Notes: generated from the sequence alone by a model not told the origin. A stretch of DNA of 6,783 bases from an uncultured Candidatus Melainabacteria bacterium (GCA_934675225.1 CAKUQA010000071.1:1-6783); one strand, 5' to 3'. Shown: positions 1-5,072, numbered from the stretch's first letter. A program made the numbers and translations.

Positions 1-576
1 TTTAATATCGTAATAGTAATTAGGACATTCAGCTTTTGACTTACAAACTTTTGCTCCACTAAAATATTTTGCAAAATTTTCTGCAACTTTATTATACCCA
101 TCAGCAGCATTAAATAAAACACTATTATCTCCGATAGAATCATTGTCCTTTTGCGCCATAATTGTTGCATTATAAATATTAGAATACACTCTTTTGGTTC
201 TTGTTATCAGTTCTCTTTCTCGATAATTAGATATTAAACTCGGCAAAGTTAAAGCTGCAACAACACCTATAATACCAAGGGTGATTAATACCTCTGCCAA
301 TGTAAAAGCTATTTTACGAGAATTGTTCCAATGGGCTACGTGCGTAGCACCTTCGGCAAGAGTGAATGCAGCCTTTTTACCCCTCACCCTATCCCTCTCC
401 CACAAGGGGCGAGGGGAAATAGTTAAAATAATACTCTTTTGTCTTTCAGAATACCCCGAACAGTCATTCTGAGCGGTAGCGAAAGAATCCAGCTTATTTG
501 TTAATTCGTAATTAACTAATCCCTCACTATTATTCTTTTCTTTTAAACAAGTAAACTTTTCAAGTTTTCCAACCAT
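1..576 (-). CDS. Type IV prepilin / pseudopilin-like protein, 3' end beyond window, start uncertain
   Basis: An open frame runs leftwards off the window edge. It contains a textbook class III (prepilin) signal: R-K-I-A, then F-T-L-A-E-V-L-I-T-L-G-I-I-G-V-V-A-A-L at 306-250. Cleavage by prepilin peptidase is expected between A (309-307) and F (306-304), with the conserved Glu at mature position 5. The hydrophobic helix is followed by a polar, lysine-rich region with two cysteines (VCKSKAEC). Known members of this fold are assembled in the inner membrane into pili, competence or secretion pseudopili. About 102 mature residues are visible; the C-terminus is missing. The start is unclear. ATG 576 gives a 90-residue leader. 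GTG 387 gives a more normal 27-residue leader and has an SD-like GGAGAGG upstream. ATG 648 is also in frame, and the frame stays open to 774. Much of the leader is encoded by dispersed repeats, and a second motif (KKAAFTLAEGATHVA) precedes the real one. The gene identity is firm; the start is not. Confidence 0.8.
   Translation of the reverse strand, partial: MVGKLEKFTCLKEKNNSEGLVNYELTNKLDSFATAQNDCSGYSERQKSIILTISPRPLWERDRVRGKKAAFTLAEGATHVAHWNNSRKIAFTLAEVLITLGIIGVVAALTLPSLISNYRERELITRTKRVYSNIYNATIMAQKDNDSIGDNSVLFNAADGYNKVAENFAKYFSGAKVCKSKAECPNYYYDIK
335..348. repeat. 14-bp palindrome inside the prepilin leader
   Basis: GCTACG-TG-CGTAGC is a perfect inverted repeat with a 2-base centre. On the minus strand it encodes the GATHVA part of the extra FTLAEGATHVA motif, just before the true prepilin signal. 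Its GC content is far above that of the adjoining pilin codons, which suggests an inserted repeat unit. Confidence 0.7.
380..416. repeat. REP-like dispersed repeat bounded by CCCCTC/GAGGGG
   Basis: CCCCTC (380-385) and GAGGGG (411-416) are inverted ends around an ACCCTATCCCTCTCCCACAA core. Repeats of the CCCTCACCCT...CTCCCACAAGGGG type are familiar to me as dispersed, often intergenic, elements in several bacterial groups. A 12-base core (TCTCCCACAAGG, 396-407) recurs exactly at 610-621. On the minus strand the unit is read in frame as PRPLWERDRVRG within the prepilin leader and contains the candidate GTG start (387). Confidence 0.7.
463..490. repeat. Dispersed repeat, copy 1 (GTCATTCTGAGC...GAAAGAATCC)
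   Basis: The unit has inverted ends ATTCT (467-471) and AGAAT (484-488) around GAGCGGTAGCGAA. It matches a second copy at 644-668, differing in the middle. On the minus strand it is read in frame as DSFATAQND. I recognise the class as a short repeat that also appears inside reading frames in other bacteria. Confidence 0.75.
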
Positions 577-579
577 GCG

Positions 580-602
580 ATGTTTCGGCTCCGCCTCAAC
601 AT
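580..602. repeat. Palindromic repeat with GC-rich centre
   Basis: ATGTT-TC-GGC-TCC-GCC-TC-AACAT forms an imperfect hairpin: 5-bp outer arms, a TC/TC internal mismatch and a 3-bp GC arm. It is GC-rich compared with its surroundings and sits directly between copies 1 and 2 of the other repeat, which supports a nested repeat cluster. On the minus strand it is read in frame (HVEAEPKH). Confidence 0.6.
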
Positions 603-609
603 GACGATA

Positions 610-621
610 TCTCCCACAAGG
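610..621. repeat. Partial second copy of the CTCCCACAAGG repeat core
   Basis: TCTCCCACAAGG here is identical to 396-407 in the REP-like unit. Only the core is kept, so this is a decayed or truncated copy. Confidence 0.5.
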
Positions 622-643
622 AGTAAGAGTATTATTTATTTCA

Positions 644-668
644 GTCATTCTGAGCAAAGCGAAGAATC
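644..668. repeat. Dispersed repeat, copy 2 (GTCATTCTGAGC...GAAGAATC)
   Basis: Inverted ends ATTCT (647-651) and AGAAT (663-667) are the same as in copy 1 at 463-490, and both copies share GTCATTCTGAGC and the GCGAA..GAATC end. The prepilin frame stays open across this copy too (read FFALLRMT), which places an in-frame ATG at 648. Confidence 0.75.
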
Positions 669-740
669 TACCTAAAACTCCACTATTAAAAGGTAAACTT
701 TTTAATACTTCAAATAGGTTAAAACCATGATTATGAGAGG

Positions 741-833
741 TTATGCGGCGATTGCCCCCCCCCCGATGAGCACGTCACTTTGAGCATTGTCTTTATTTAA
801 CAATGACTGTGACTCCAATTCAAATCTTTCCAT
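741..833 (-). CDS. 30-codon leader ORF ending just after a G10 tract; possible 5' part of a phase-variable prepilin
   Basis: An ATG at 833-831 is preceded by AGAGGA (843-838) at 4-base spacing and by a promoter. It opens a frame starting MERFELESQSLLNKDN and running through GGG codons to TAA at 743-741. Ten G lie at 764-755. With 10 or 9 G the frame stops within a few codons of the tract. With 11 or 8 G it continues as GGC-AAT-CGC-CGC straight into the prepilin frame, which has no stop from 774 to 1. The small ORF is therefore either the 'off' form of a slippage-controlled prepilin gene, a decayed 5' end, or the product of a homopolymer length error. No function is known to me for the peptide itself. 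Confidence 0.4.
   Translation of the reverse strand: MERFELESQSLLNKDNAQSDVLIGGGAIAA
755..764 (-). repeat. Homopolymer G10 tract (C10 on the plus strand)
   Basis: Ten consecutive C on the plus strand stand out in this AT-rich DNA. The tract lies 22 codons after a well-supported ATG, between it and the prepilin body. Tracts of this kind are known slippage sites in other bacteria, for example the poly-G of neisserial pilC. Here the tract length decides whether ATG 833 reads into the prepilin. Confidence 0.85.
774..813. repeat. Bipartite inverted repeat in the leader ORF
   Basis: GTCAC (774-778) pairs with GTGAC (809-813), and inside it CATTGT (785-790) pairs with ACAATG (800-805) around a 9-base loop. 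It lies within the first 20 codons of the leader ORF, between its ATG and the G10 tract, so it could fold in the mRNA. It has no U-tract and is unlikely to be a terminator. Confidence 0.45.
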
Positions 834-862
834 AAAATCCTCTCTTTTTTTTAATAACATTA

Positions 863-893
863 TAATTTTAACATATTTTGGAACTCTTTTCAA
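863..893 (-). promoter_or_regulatory. Sigma-70-type promoter for the leader ORF / prepilin
   Basis: On the minus strand TTGAAA (893-888) is followed, after exactly 17 bases, by TAAAAT (870-865); each matches five of six consensus bases. A start of transcription near 858 would leave a 5' leader of about 25 bases with the AGAGGA ribosome binding site and ATG 833. The promoter begins only 13 bases past the stop codon of the dehydrogenase gene upstream, so the prepilin could be expressed independently of that operon. A TATAAT at 864-859 on the same strand lacks a suitable -35 box. Confidence 0.55.
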
Positions 894-906
894 CTAAACT
901 ATAAAT

Positions 907-1950
907 TTACGAATGTAATTCCGGTTTAATCAAAAACTTAATAGCCTTTCCATCCATGTGCTGGTGCATAGCCCATTCAACTTTGTCTAACGGAAGTGTA
1001 TCTGTTATCAATTTTTCAACTTCTACATCTCCGGAAGCTATATAGTCTAGAGCCATTCTAAAATATTTTGGCGTATGATGGAAAACACTCATAAGTTTTA
1101 TATCACCATAGTGCATCTTAGTTGTATCAAATGTTACTGTAGAACCGGATTTACAACCGCCAAAGAAATGAACAGTTCCTCCTGGGCGAACACAAGAAAA
1201 AATTCTTTCCCAAATTTCAGGCAATCCTACACACTCAACTGCAACATCTAACCCCTTATGTTCTTCTGTATATTCTCTAAATATCTTTTCAGGGTTAGGA
1301 TATCTTGTCAAATCCACAATTTCATCAGCATGCGCAAATTCTTCTGCAGCCTTTAACTTTATCGGATTACGCCCAGCAACAATTACTCTTGCACCTTTTA
1401 ACTTCGCAAGACGAGCAAACATTAACCCAATAGGTCCAATTCCTATAATACCGACAGTTTGCCCTTCCTTTATTCCGGTTCTTTCAACACCGTGAACAAC
1501 ATTTGCTAAAGGCTCACAAAATGCAGCTTTATCAAAACTCAAATTATCAGGCAAAAGCAACATATTTTTTTTAACAATTCTTGCCGGAACAGTTATATAT
1601 TCGGCATAAGCGCCATTTAACAAGTCCAAATTTTCACACAAGTTATATTCTTCATGCCGGCAATAAAAACATTTTCCACAAGGAGCAGAATTGGCAGCAA
1701 CAACTCTATCGCCAACTTTAACATTGTCAACACCTTTACCAATTTTATCAACAATACCCGCAAACTCATGTCCAAAACCTGAAGGTACTGATTTGATTAG
1801 CACAGGATGACCACGTCTAAATGTTTTGACATCTGTACCACAAGTCAATGCCGATATAACTTTTACAACAACCTCACCTTCTTCGGGAGGTTTTACCATA
1901 ACTTCTTCAAATTTTATATTTTGTGGTCCGTAATATTGTATTGCTTTCAT
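907..1950 (-). CDS. Zinc-dependent medium-chain dehydrogenase (alcohol/polyol/threonine dehydrogenase-like), probably NADP-linked
   Basis: This is a complete 347-residue MDR-family enzyme of typical length, expected to oxidise an alcohol or polyol reversibly in the cytoplasm. The catalytic zinc site is visible as C37 (TCGTD), H61-E62 (GFGHEFAG) and E146 (CEPLA). The structural zinc lobe is C91, C94, C97 and C105 (C-x2-C-x2-C-x7-C). The Rossmann motif is GIIGIGPIG (167-175). The second strand ends in V-A-G-R-N, without the Asp that usually favours NAD, so NADP is the likelier cofactor; this is inference. The ATG has AAGGAG at 4-base spacing (1960-1955). It is the last gene of a probable operon with the four-helix-bundle gene and the second dehydrogenase (3375-2374). 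Family membership is certain. The substrate cannot be told; sorbitol, threonine and other alcohol dehydrogenases share these motifs. Confidence 0.93.
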   Translation of the reverse strand: MKAIQYYGPQNIKFEEVMVKPPEEGEVVVKVISALTCGTDVKTFRRGHPVLIKSVPSGFGHEFAGIVDKIGKGVDNVKVGDRVVAANSAPCGKCFYCRHEEYNLCENLDLLNGAYAEYITVPARIVKKNMLLLPDNLSFDKAAFCEPLANVVHGVERTGIKEGQTVGIIGIGPIGLMFARLAKLKGARVIVAGRNPIKLKAAEEFAHADEIVDLTRYPNPEKIFREYTEEHKGLDVAVECVGLPEIWERIFSCVRPGGTVHFFGGCKSGSTVTFDTTKMHYGDIKLMSVFHHTPKYFRMALDYIASGDVEVEKLITDTLPLDKVEWAMHQHMDGKAIKFLIKPELHS

Positions 1951-1992
1951 ATTTCTCCTTAAAAGTTAATAAGGCTATAGGGCATTAAGGCA

Positions 1993-2355
1993 CTATGGCT
2001 TATCGTTAAGTTGCTTTTTGTAATATTTTATTAATCCTGATAACAAAGCATTCACGTATGAAATTCGCTTCTCTATAAACTCAATTTCATCAATAAAATC
2101 TAAATTTTTAGAAATTAATATTTGTGTATCCAATTCTGCTAAAGAACCTCGCGCTATATCAAGGAATTTTAAAGTATCTTTATCTGATGATTTTACAGAA
2201 CCTTCTGCAATATTAGATGGTATTGAAACAACACATCTTCTAATTTGACTAGTTAGTCCGAATATTTCATTTTGAGGAAAATCTTCTGTAAGCTTGTATA
2301 TATCAGTTACAAGTATCATAGCTTCTTTCCAAACCTCTAAATCTTTATAATACAA
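1993..2355 (-). CDS. Four-helix-bundle protein, S23 / 23S rRNA intervening-sequence type
   Basis: The 120-residue product is a clear member of the S23/IVS four-helix-bundle family, which is about this length. It begins YYKDLEVWKEAM and carries the family's hallmark GLTSQIRRCVVSIPSNIAEG around residues 33-52, then amphipathic helices with SLAELDTQ. Members are found in intervening sequences of 23S rRNA genes and as stand-alone ORFs. Their molecular role is not established; small, basic, helical proteins of this kind are thought to bind nucleic acid or form oligomers. The start is TTG at 2355, chosen because AAGGAG (2367-2362) precedes it by 6 bases and the family's N-terminus begins exactly there. 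It lies between two dehydrogenase genes but has no evident link to their chemistry, so it is probably a passenger of the element around it. Confidence 0.9.
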   Translation of the reverse strand: MYYKDLEVWKEAMILVTDIYKLTEDFPQNEIFGLTSQIRRCVVSIPSNIAEGSVKSSDKDTLKFLDIARGSLAELDTQILISKNLDFIDEIEFIEKRISYVNALLSGLIKYYKKQLNDKP

Positions 2356-2361
2356 ACTAAA

Positions 2362-2367
2362 CTCCTT
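2362..2367 (-). promoter_or_regulatory. Shine-Dalgarno of the TTG-started S23 gene, within the octamer arm
   Basis: AAGGAG, read on the minus strand from 2367 to 2362, precedes TTG 2355 by 6 bases. It is a variant of the AAGGCATT octamer that builds the arm. Its AAGG overlaps the part able to pair with the downstream arm (CCTTAATGCC, minus strand 1990-1981). A folded arm-to-arm stem would partly hide the ribosome binding site. Confidence 0.6.
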
Positions 2368-2373
2368 AATGCC

Positions 2374-3375
2374 TTAACATCTTATTGCCTTATCGGCAAT
2401 CAAAATATACGCTTTCATAATTTTATTTGCCATAGTATCTTCAAATGCCTGTTCAACATCATCTAATTTATACACTGTTGACAAGCCTTTTACAATTACT
2501 TTTCCCGTTCGTAATAATTCGAGAGAATCTTGCAAATCTTTTGGAGACGGTGAATAACTTCCCATAACCGTTAATTCTCTGTAATAAATTTCATTATTCG
2601 GATAAGACGAGTCATCGTGTGGAGTACTGGAAAATACAACAATTTTTCCGCCATTACGAACGTATTTTAAAGCAGTATCAATTGCCTTATCAGCACCTGA
2701 CGTCATAAAAATTGCATCCGCTTTATATTCATCATCCAACTTCTTAACATCTATCGCATTAATACCTAAAGAGTTTAAATATTCAAGTCTTTCCGGAATT
2801 AAATCACAACCTGTTACATTAGCACCATAAGCTTTTAATGCTTGAGCTGTTAATATCCCAATTGTTCCCAAGCCTACAACAAGAACTTCATCACCTTCCA
2901 ATAAATTTGCCCTTTTTACCGCTCTAACTATACAACCTAACGGTTCATAAAAAGAAGCTTCGATATCTGACAAATTTTCAGGTTTAAGGTGCGCAACATT
3001 CTGCAAATGTTCTTCACTCAAATAAACCAACTCAGAAAAACCGCCCGGACGAATATTAGTAGATTTAAAATGTTTACACATTGAAACATTTCCATGTTTA
3101 CAATACACACATTCTCCACAAGGAATATGATGAGAAGTAACTATTACATCCCCAATTTTAAAACTTGTATCAGAATTAATATCAACAACCTCTGCGACAA
3201 TTTCATGCCCGAGAACTGTACCATTCTTAGCAATTTTATGAATAAATTTTACGATATCCGAACCACAAAGTCCACAGCCTAAAACTTTTACAATTGCACC
3301 TTTACGGCCATCTAACTTTTCGTCATCTGCCTGTTTTATAACAATTTTATCATCTTCAATTACTGCAATTTTCAT
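2374..3375 (-). CDS. Zinc-dependent medium-chain dehydrogenase (polyol/alcohol dehydrogenase-like), probably NAD-linked
   Basis: This is a complete 333-residue MDR enzyme. Catalytic zinc ligands are C37 (CGLCGSD), H57-E58 (VLGHEI) and E144 (YEPLG). The structural zinc cysteines are C86, C89, C92 and C100. The nucleotide motif is VVGLGTIG (166-173), and the second strand ends in G-C-D (D191), the usual NAD-type acidic residue, in contrast to its downstream paralogue. The ATG has an AGAGGG ribosome binding site at 5-base spacing. It is the first gene of the probable three-gene operon. The last codons (ADKAIRC and TAA) lie in the octamer arm of the inserted element, so the native C-terminus was probably replaced. 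The two dehydrogenases are clearly diverged paralogues. Substrate unknown; polyol or secondary alcohol is a guess from the family. Confidence 0.93.
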   Translation of the reverse strand: MKIAVIEDDKIVIKQADDEKLDGRKGAIVKVLGCGLCGSDIVKFIHKIAKNGTVLGHEIVAEVVDINSDTSFKIGDVIVTSHHIPCGECVYCKHGNVSMCKHFKSTNIRPGGFSELVYLSEEHLQNVAHLKPENLSDIEASFYEPLGCIVRAVKRANLLEGDEVLVVGLGTIGILTAQALKAYGANVTGCDLIPERLEYLNSLGINAIDVKKLDDEYKADAIFMTSGADKAIDTALKYVRNGGKIVVFSSTPHDDSSYPNNEIYYRELTVMGSYSPSPKDLQDSLELLRTGKVIVKGLSTVYKLDDVEQAFEDTMANKIMKAYILIADKAIRC

Positions 3376-3394
3376 AACATCCCTCTTGTTTTAA

Positions 3395-3403
3395 ATTTTA
3401 GCA
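3395..3403 (-). promoter_or_regulatory. Extended -10 promoter for the dehydrogenase operon
   Basis: On the minus strand TGC-TAAAAT (3403-3395) within TGTGCTAAAAT is an extended -10 element, about 20 bases before the start codon of the 333-residue dehydrogenase. No good -35 hexamer is visible, as is common with extended -10 promoters. The ilvC promoter has almost the same word. Confidence 0.4.
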
Positions 3404-3408
3404 CAAAC

Positions 3409-3437
3409 TTGAAAAGAATAAAGATTAATTATATAAT
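3409..3437 (+). promoter_or_regulatory. Strong sigma-70-type promoter giving a probable leaderless mRNA
   Basis: TTGAAA (3409-3414), exactly 17 bases, then a perfect TATAAT (3432-3437). The ATG of the downstream gene is at 3444, only 6 bases after the -10 box, where transcription should begin. There is no room for a Shine-Dalgarno sequence. It is divergent from the dehydrogenase operon promoter in a 68-base intergenic region. Confidence 0.7.
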
Positions 3438-3443
3438 ACCTAT

Positions 3444-4424
3444 ATGACGGTAATAAGAAGATTAAATTGTTTTGATGCTCCCAAAATAAAAAAAATGATT
3501 TCATACTTGGGAGATAATGATAGAATTTCTAAAAATTTATCAAACCAAGCCTTTGGTTTAATCCATGGACTCCTGCCTTTAAAATACAAATTCTTACCGG
3601 AATCATATATTCTACTAGAAAAAAAAGAGATTTTAGGACTGATTACAGTTGCCCCAACAAGCGGGAATCCTTATAAAATGAACATTACAAGATTAATTTT
3701 CCAACAAAACATGTACGATGTAGGTAAAAGACTTGTTGAATTTGTAATCGCGAGGTTTGGTGCCAAAGGAGCAACATCTTTTAAAGTAACAGTCGACCAA
3801 TCTCACGAAGAACTCTTAAACCTATTCATGCAAGGATGCGGTTTTAGACAATGTAGCTATGAAAACTTATGGAAACTTGAGAATTTCAAACCTGAAACTG
3901 AGTTAAAAGCGAATTTCAGATACTGCCAAAATTCTGATGCAAAACAAGTTGCGCAACTATACAACAATGAATTAAAAAACTTATACAAACCTTCATTACA
4001 AAGGCTTAAAACAGAGTACAAAGAACCTGTTTTTGAAGGACTTACAAATTTTTACAAAAACAGATATGTATTGGAAGAACCGTCAAATCATAGAATTGTT
4101 GCGTATTTATCTATTACAACAAGTGACAACTTGAATTTTATAATAGATATGTCAATGAATGATGCTTATAATGTTCCGTATGACGAAATAATCAATTTTG
4201 CTCTTGGAGAGATTTCTCGAAGGAAAACAACCTTTTATGCTTTTCTAAAACACAGGCAATACACAATCAATGCAGATATTTTAGAAAACTATTTACACGA
4301 AAGAAATTTAAACTGTATCCAAACTCAATGTGTTTTAATTAAAGATTTTTACAAACCAATAAAACAACAAGAAAATACTTTACAGGTATTCTTGTTTGGT
4401 GAAAACGAACTGGCTTCAAATTAG
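3444..4424 (+). CDS. GNAT-like acyltransferase, probably two tandem GNAT-type domains
   Basis: The 326-residue protein has no signal peptide or membrane segment and should be cytoplasmic. Residues 1-147 look like a GNAT N-acyltransferase domain: an N-terminal strand-helix (VIRRLNCFDAPKIKKMI), a strand ILGLITVAP (63-71), a helix QNMYDVGKRLVEFVIARF in place of the usual Q-x-x-G-x-G/A acetyl-CoA loop, and a final GCGFRQCSYENLWKL. Residues 155-300 begin again with RYCQNSDAKQVAQLYNNEL and may be a second, degenerate GNAT fold. The acetyl-CoA loop is imperfect, so activity is uncertain. Substrate and pathway are unknown. The start at 3444 is chosen because the promoter -10 box ends at 3437 (leaderless). 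Met18 is an alternative but has no clear ribosome binding site. It converges on the next gene with overlapping stop codons (4421-4424). Confidence 0.75.
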   Translation: MTVIRRLNCFDAPKIKKMISYLGDNDRISKNLSNQAFGLIHGLLPLKYKFLPESYILLEKKEILGLITVAPTSGNPYKMNITRLIFQQNMYDVGKRLVEFVIARFGAKGATSFKVTVDQSHEELLNLFMQGCGFRQCSYENLWKLENFKPETELKANFRYCQNSDAKQVAQLYNNELKNLYKPSLQRLKTEYKEPVFEGLTNFYKNRYVLEEPSNHRIVAYLSITTSDNLNFIIDMSMNDAYNVPYDEIINFALGEISRRKTTFYAFLKHRQYTINADILENYLHERNLNCIQTQCVLIKDFYKPIKQQENTLQVFLFGENELASN

Positions 4425-4975
4425 AAAAATATGTTCCAAACATAAAAAACGACATTTAAACCAAAGGGAGCAGCCAAAACATAAATTATCAAAATATTTT
4501 TAAACAGATTTTTTCTTCCTATTAAAAACAATAGTAAGCAACTAAGCAAACCTATGTAATAAATAGGAATATGTAATTTATCAAACAAATTTTGACTTTG
4601 GTTATCTAAATAACTACTAAAATCTTTTCTAAATTTTGATGCCGCTAACGGATTTATGTCATAAGTATATCTTTCATAATGAGAATAATAATCTTTAGTT
4701 TCACTTGCAATTAATTCATAATCAATCTTTACACTTCTAAATTGCGATTTATTATAAAATTGCAAATTTATTAATAAAAAATCATCATCATACAATCGAT
4801 GAACAGAATTCAAAACGAAATTCTGTTTTATTGTACAATAATTTTCAGATTTATTACAATGCACTTTGGTTATTGGAGTATAAATTAGTGGAGAACACAC
4901 ATAAAACACTAATATCAAACCAATCCAAAACCAATAAAAAATTTCTTCTAAACTTTTATTTTTTTTAACACCCAT
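4421..4975 (-). CDS. Unrecognised three-pass membrane protein
   Basis: I do not recognise this 184-residue protein. A lysine-rich N-terminus (KKNKS) is followed by a hydrophobic segment at about 12-34. Next comes a polar region of about 100 residues with many Tyr and two cysteines (C40, C47), then two more hydrophobic segments at about 135-152 and 159-182. By the positive-inside rule the N-terminus would be cytoplasmic and the polar domain outside, where C40 and C47 could pair. The start ATG (4975) lacks a ribosome binding site. On the minus strand TTGTAT, 17 bases and TAGAAT end 7 bases before the ATG, so the mRNA may be leaderless like that of its convergent neighbour. Codon use matches the AT-rich neighbours. 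It is a probable real gene because of its membrane topology and lack of a competing ORF. Confidence 0.65.
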   Translation of the reverse strand: MGVKKNKSLEEIFYWFWIGLILVFYVCSPLIYTPITKVHCNKSENYCTIKQNFVLNSVHRLYDDDFLLINLQFYNKSQFRSVKIDYELIASETKDYYSHYERYTYDINPLAASKFRKDFSSYLDNQSQNLFDKLHIPIYYIGLLSCLLLFLIGRKNLFKNILIIYVLAAPFGLNVVFYVWNIFF

Positions 4976-5056
4976 GTCACATATTCTAAAACAAATTCTA
5001 CATCAATACAAACAAACTAACATATATTTACAATTAAAGTTTGGAATTTATTTTTG

Positions 5057-5065
5057 TGTTAAAAT
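5057..5065 (+). promoter_or_regulatory. Extended -10 promoter for ilvC
   Basis: TGT-TAAAAT (5057-5065), within TGTGTTAAAAT, is an extended -10 box 25 bases before the ilvC start. Transcription near 5072 would leave a leader of about 18 bases with the ribosome binding site. There is no good -35, and no room for a leader-peptide attenuator. Confidence 0.4.
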
Positions 5066-5072
5066 CGGTTAA

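Larger units (their letters stand above)
1968..2386 (-). mobile_element. IVS-like element: four-helix-bundle ORF between inverted octamer-repeat arms
   Basis: The small S23-type ORF is enclosed by inverted arms. Plus-strand 1968-1990 and the reverse complement of 2364-2386 agree at 18 of 23 positions, with 10-base blocks GGCATTAAGG/CCTTAATGCC. Both arms are built of 8-base units. On the left, four units run from 1971 to 2002 (AAGGCTAT, AGGGCATT, AAGGCACT, ATGGCTTA). On the right, read on the minus strand from 2391 to 2360, they are AAGGCAAT, AAGATGTT, AAGGCATT and AAGGAGTT. Intervening sequences of 23S rRNA genes have the same plan: complementary ends that form a stem, with an S23-family ORF inside. 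Here the unit sits between two protein genes of an operon. No target-site duplication is evident, and mobility is inferred rather than shown. Confidence 0.55.

Noticed and set aside
281..472. 63-residue plus-strand ORF including LPLTLSLSHKGRG
   Set aside because: It is antisense to the prepilin signal region and the repeats. The tail peptide is just the repeat read on its other strand, and no ribosome binding site precedes it.
355..670. Repeat cluster as a CRISPR array
   Set aside because: The repeats belong to different families, spacing is irregular and there are no constant-length spacers or cas genes.
785..805. Hairpin CATTGT/ACAATG as a rho-independent terminator of the dehydrogenase operon
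   Set aside because: The stem is short and AT-rich with no following U-run on the minus strand, and it lies beyond a new promoter and start codon.
861..866. TATAAT on the plus strand as a promoter reading into the dehydrogenase 3' end
   Set aside because: No plus-strand gene follows and no -35 box sits at a suitable distance; the word belongs to an AT-rich promoter region of the other strand.
3094..3282. 62-residue plus-strand ORF
   Set aside because: It is antisense within the coding region of the zinc dehydrogenase, has no initiation signals, and its composition is a mirror of that gene.
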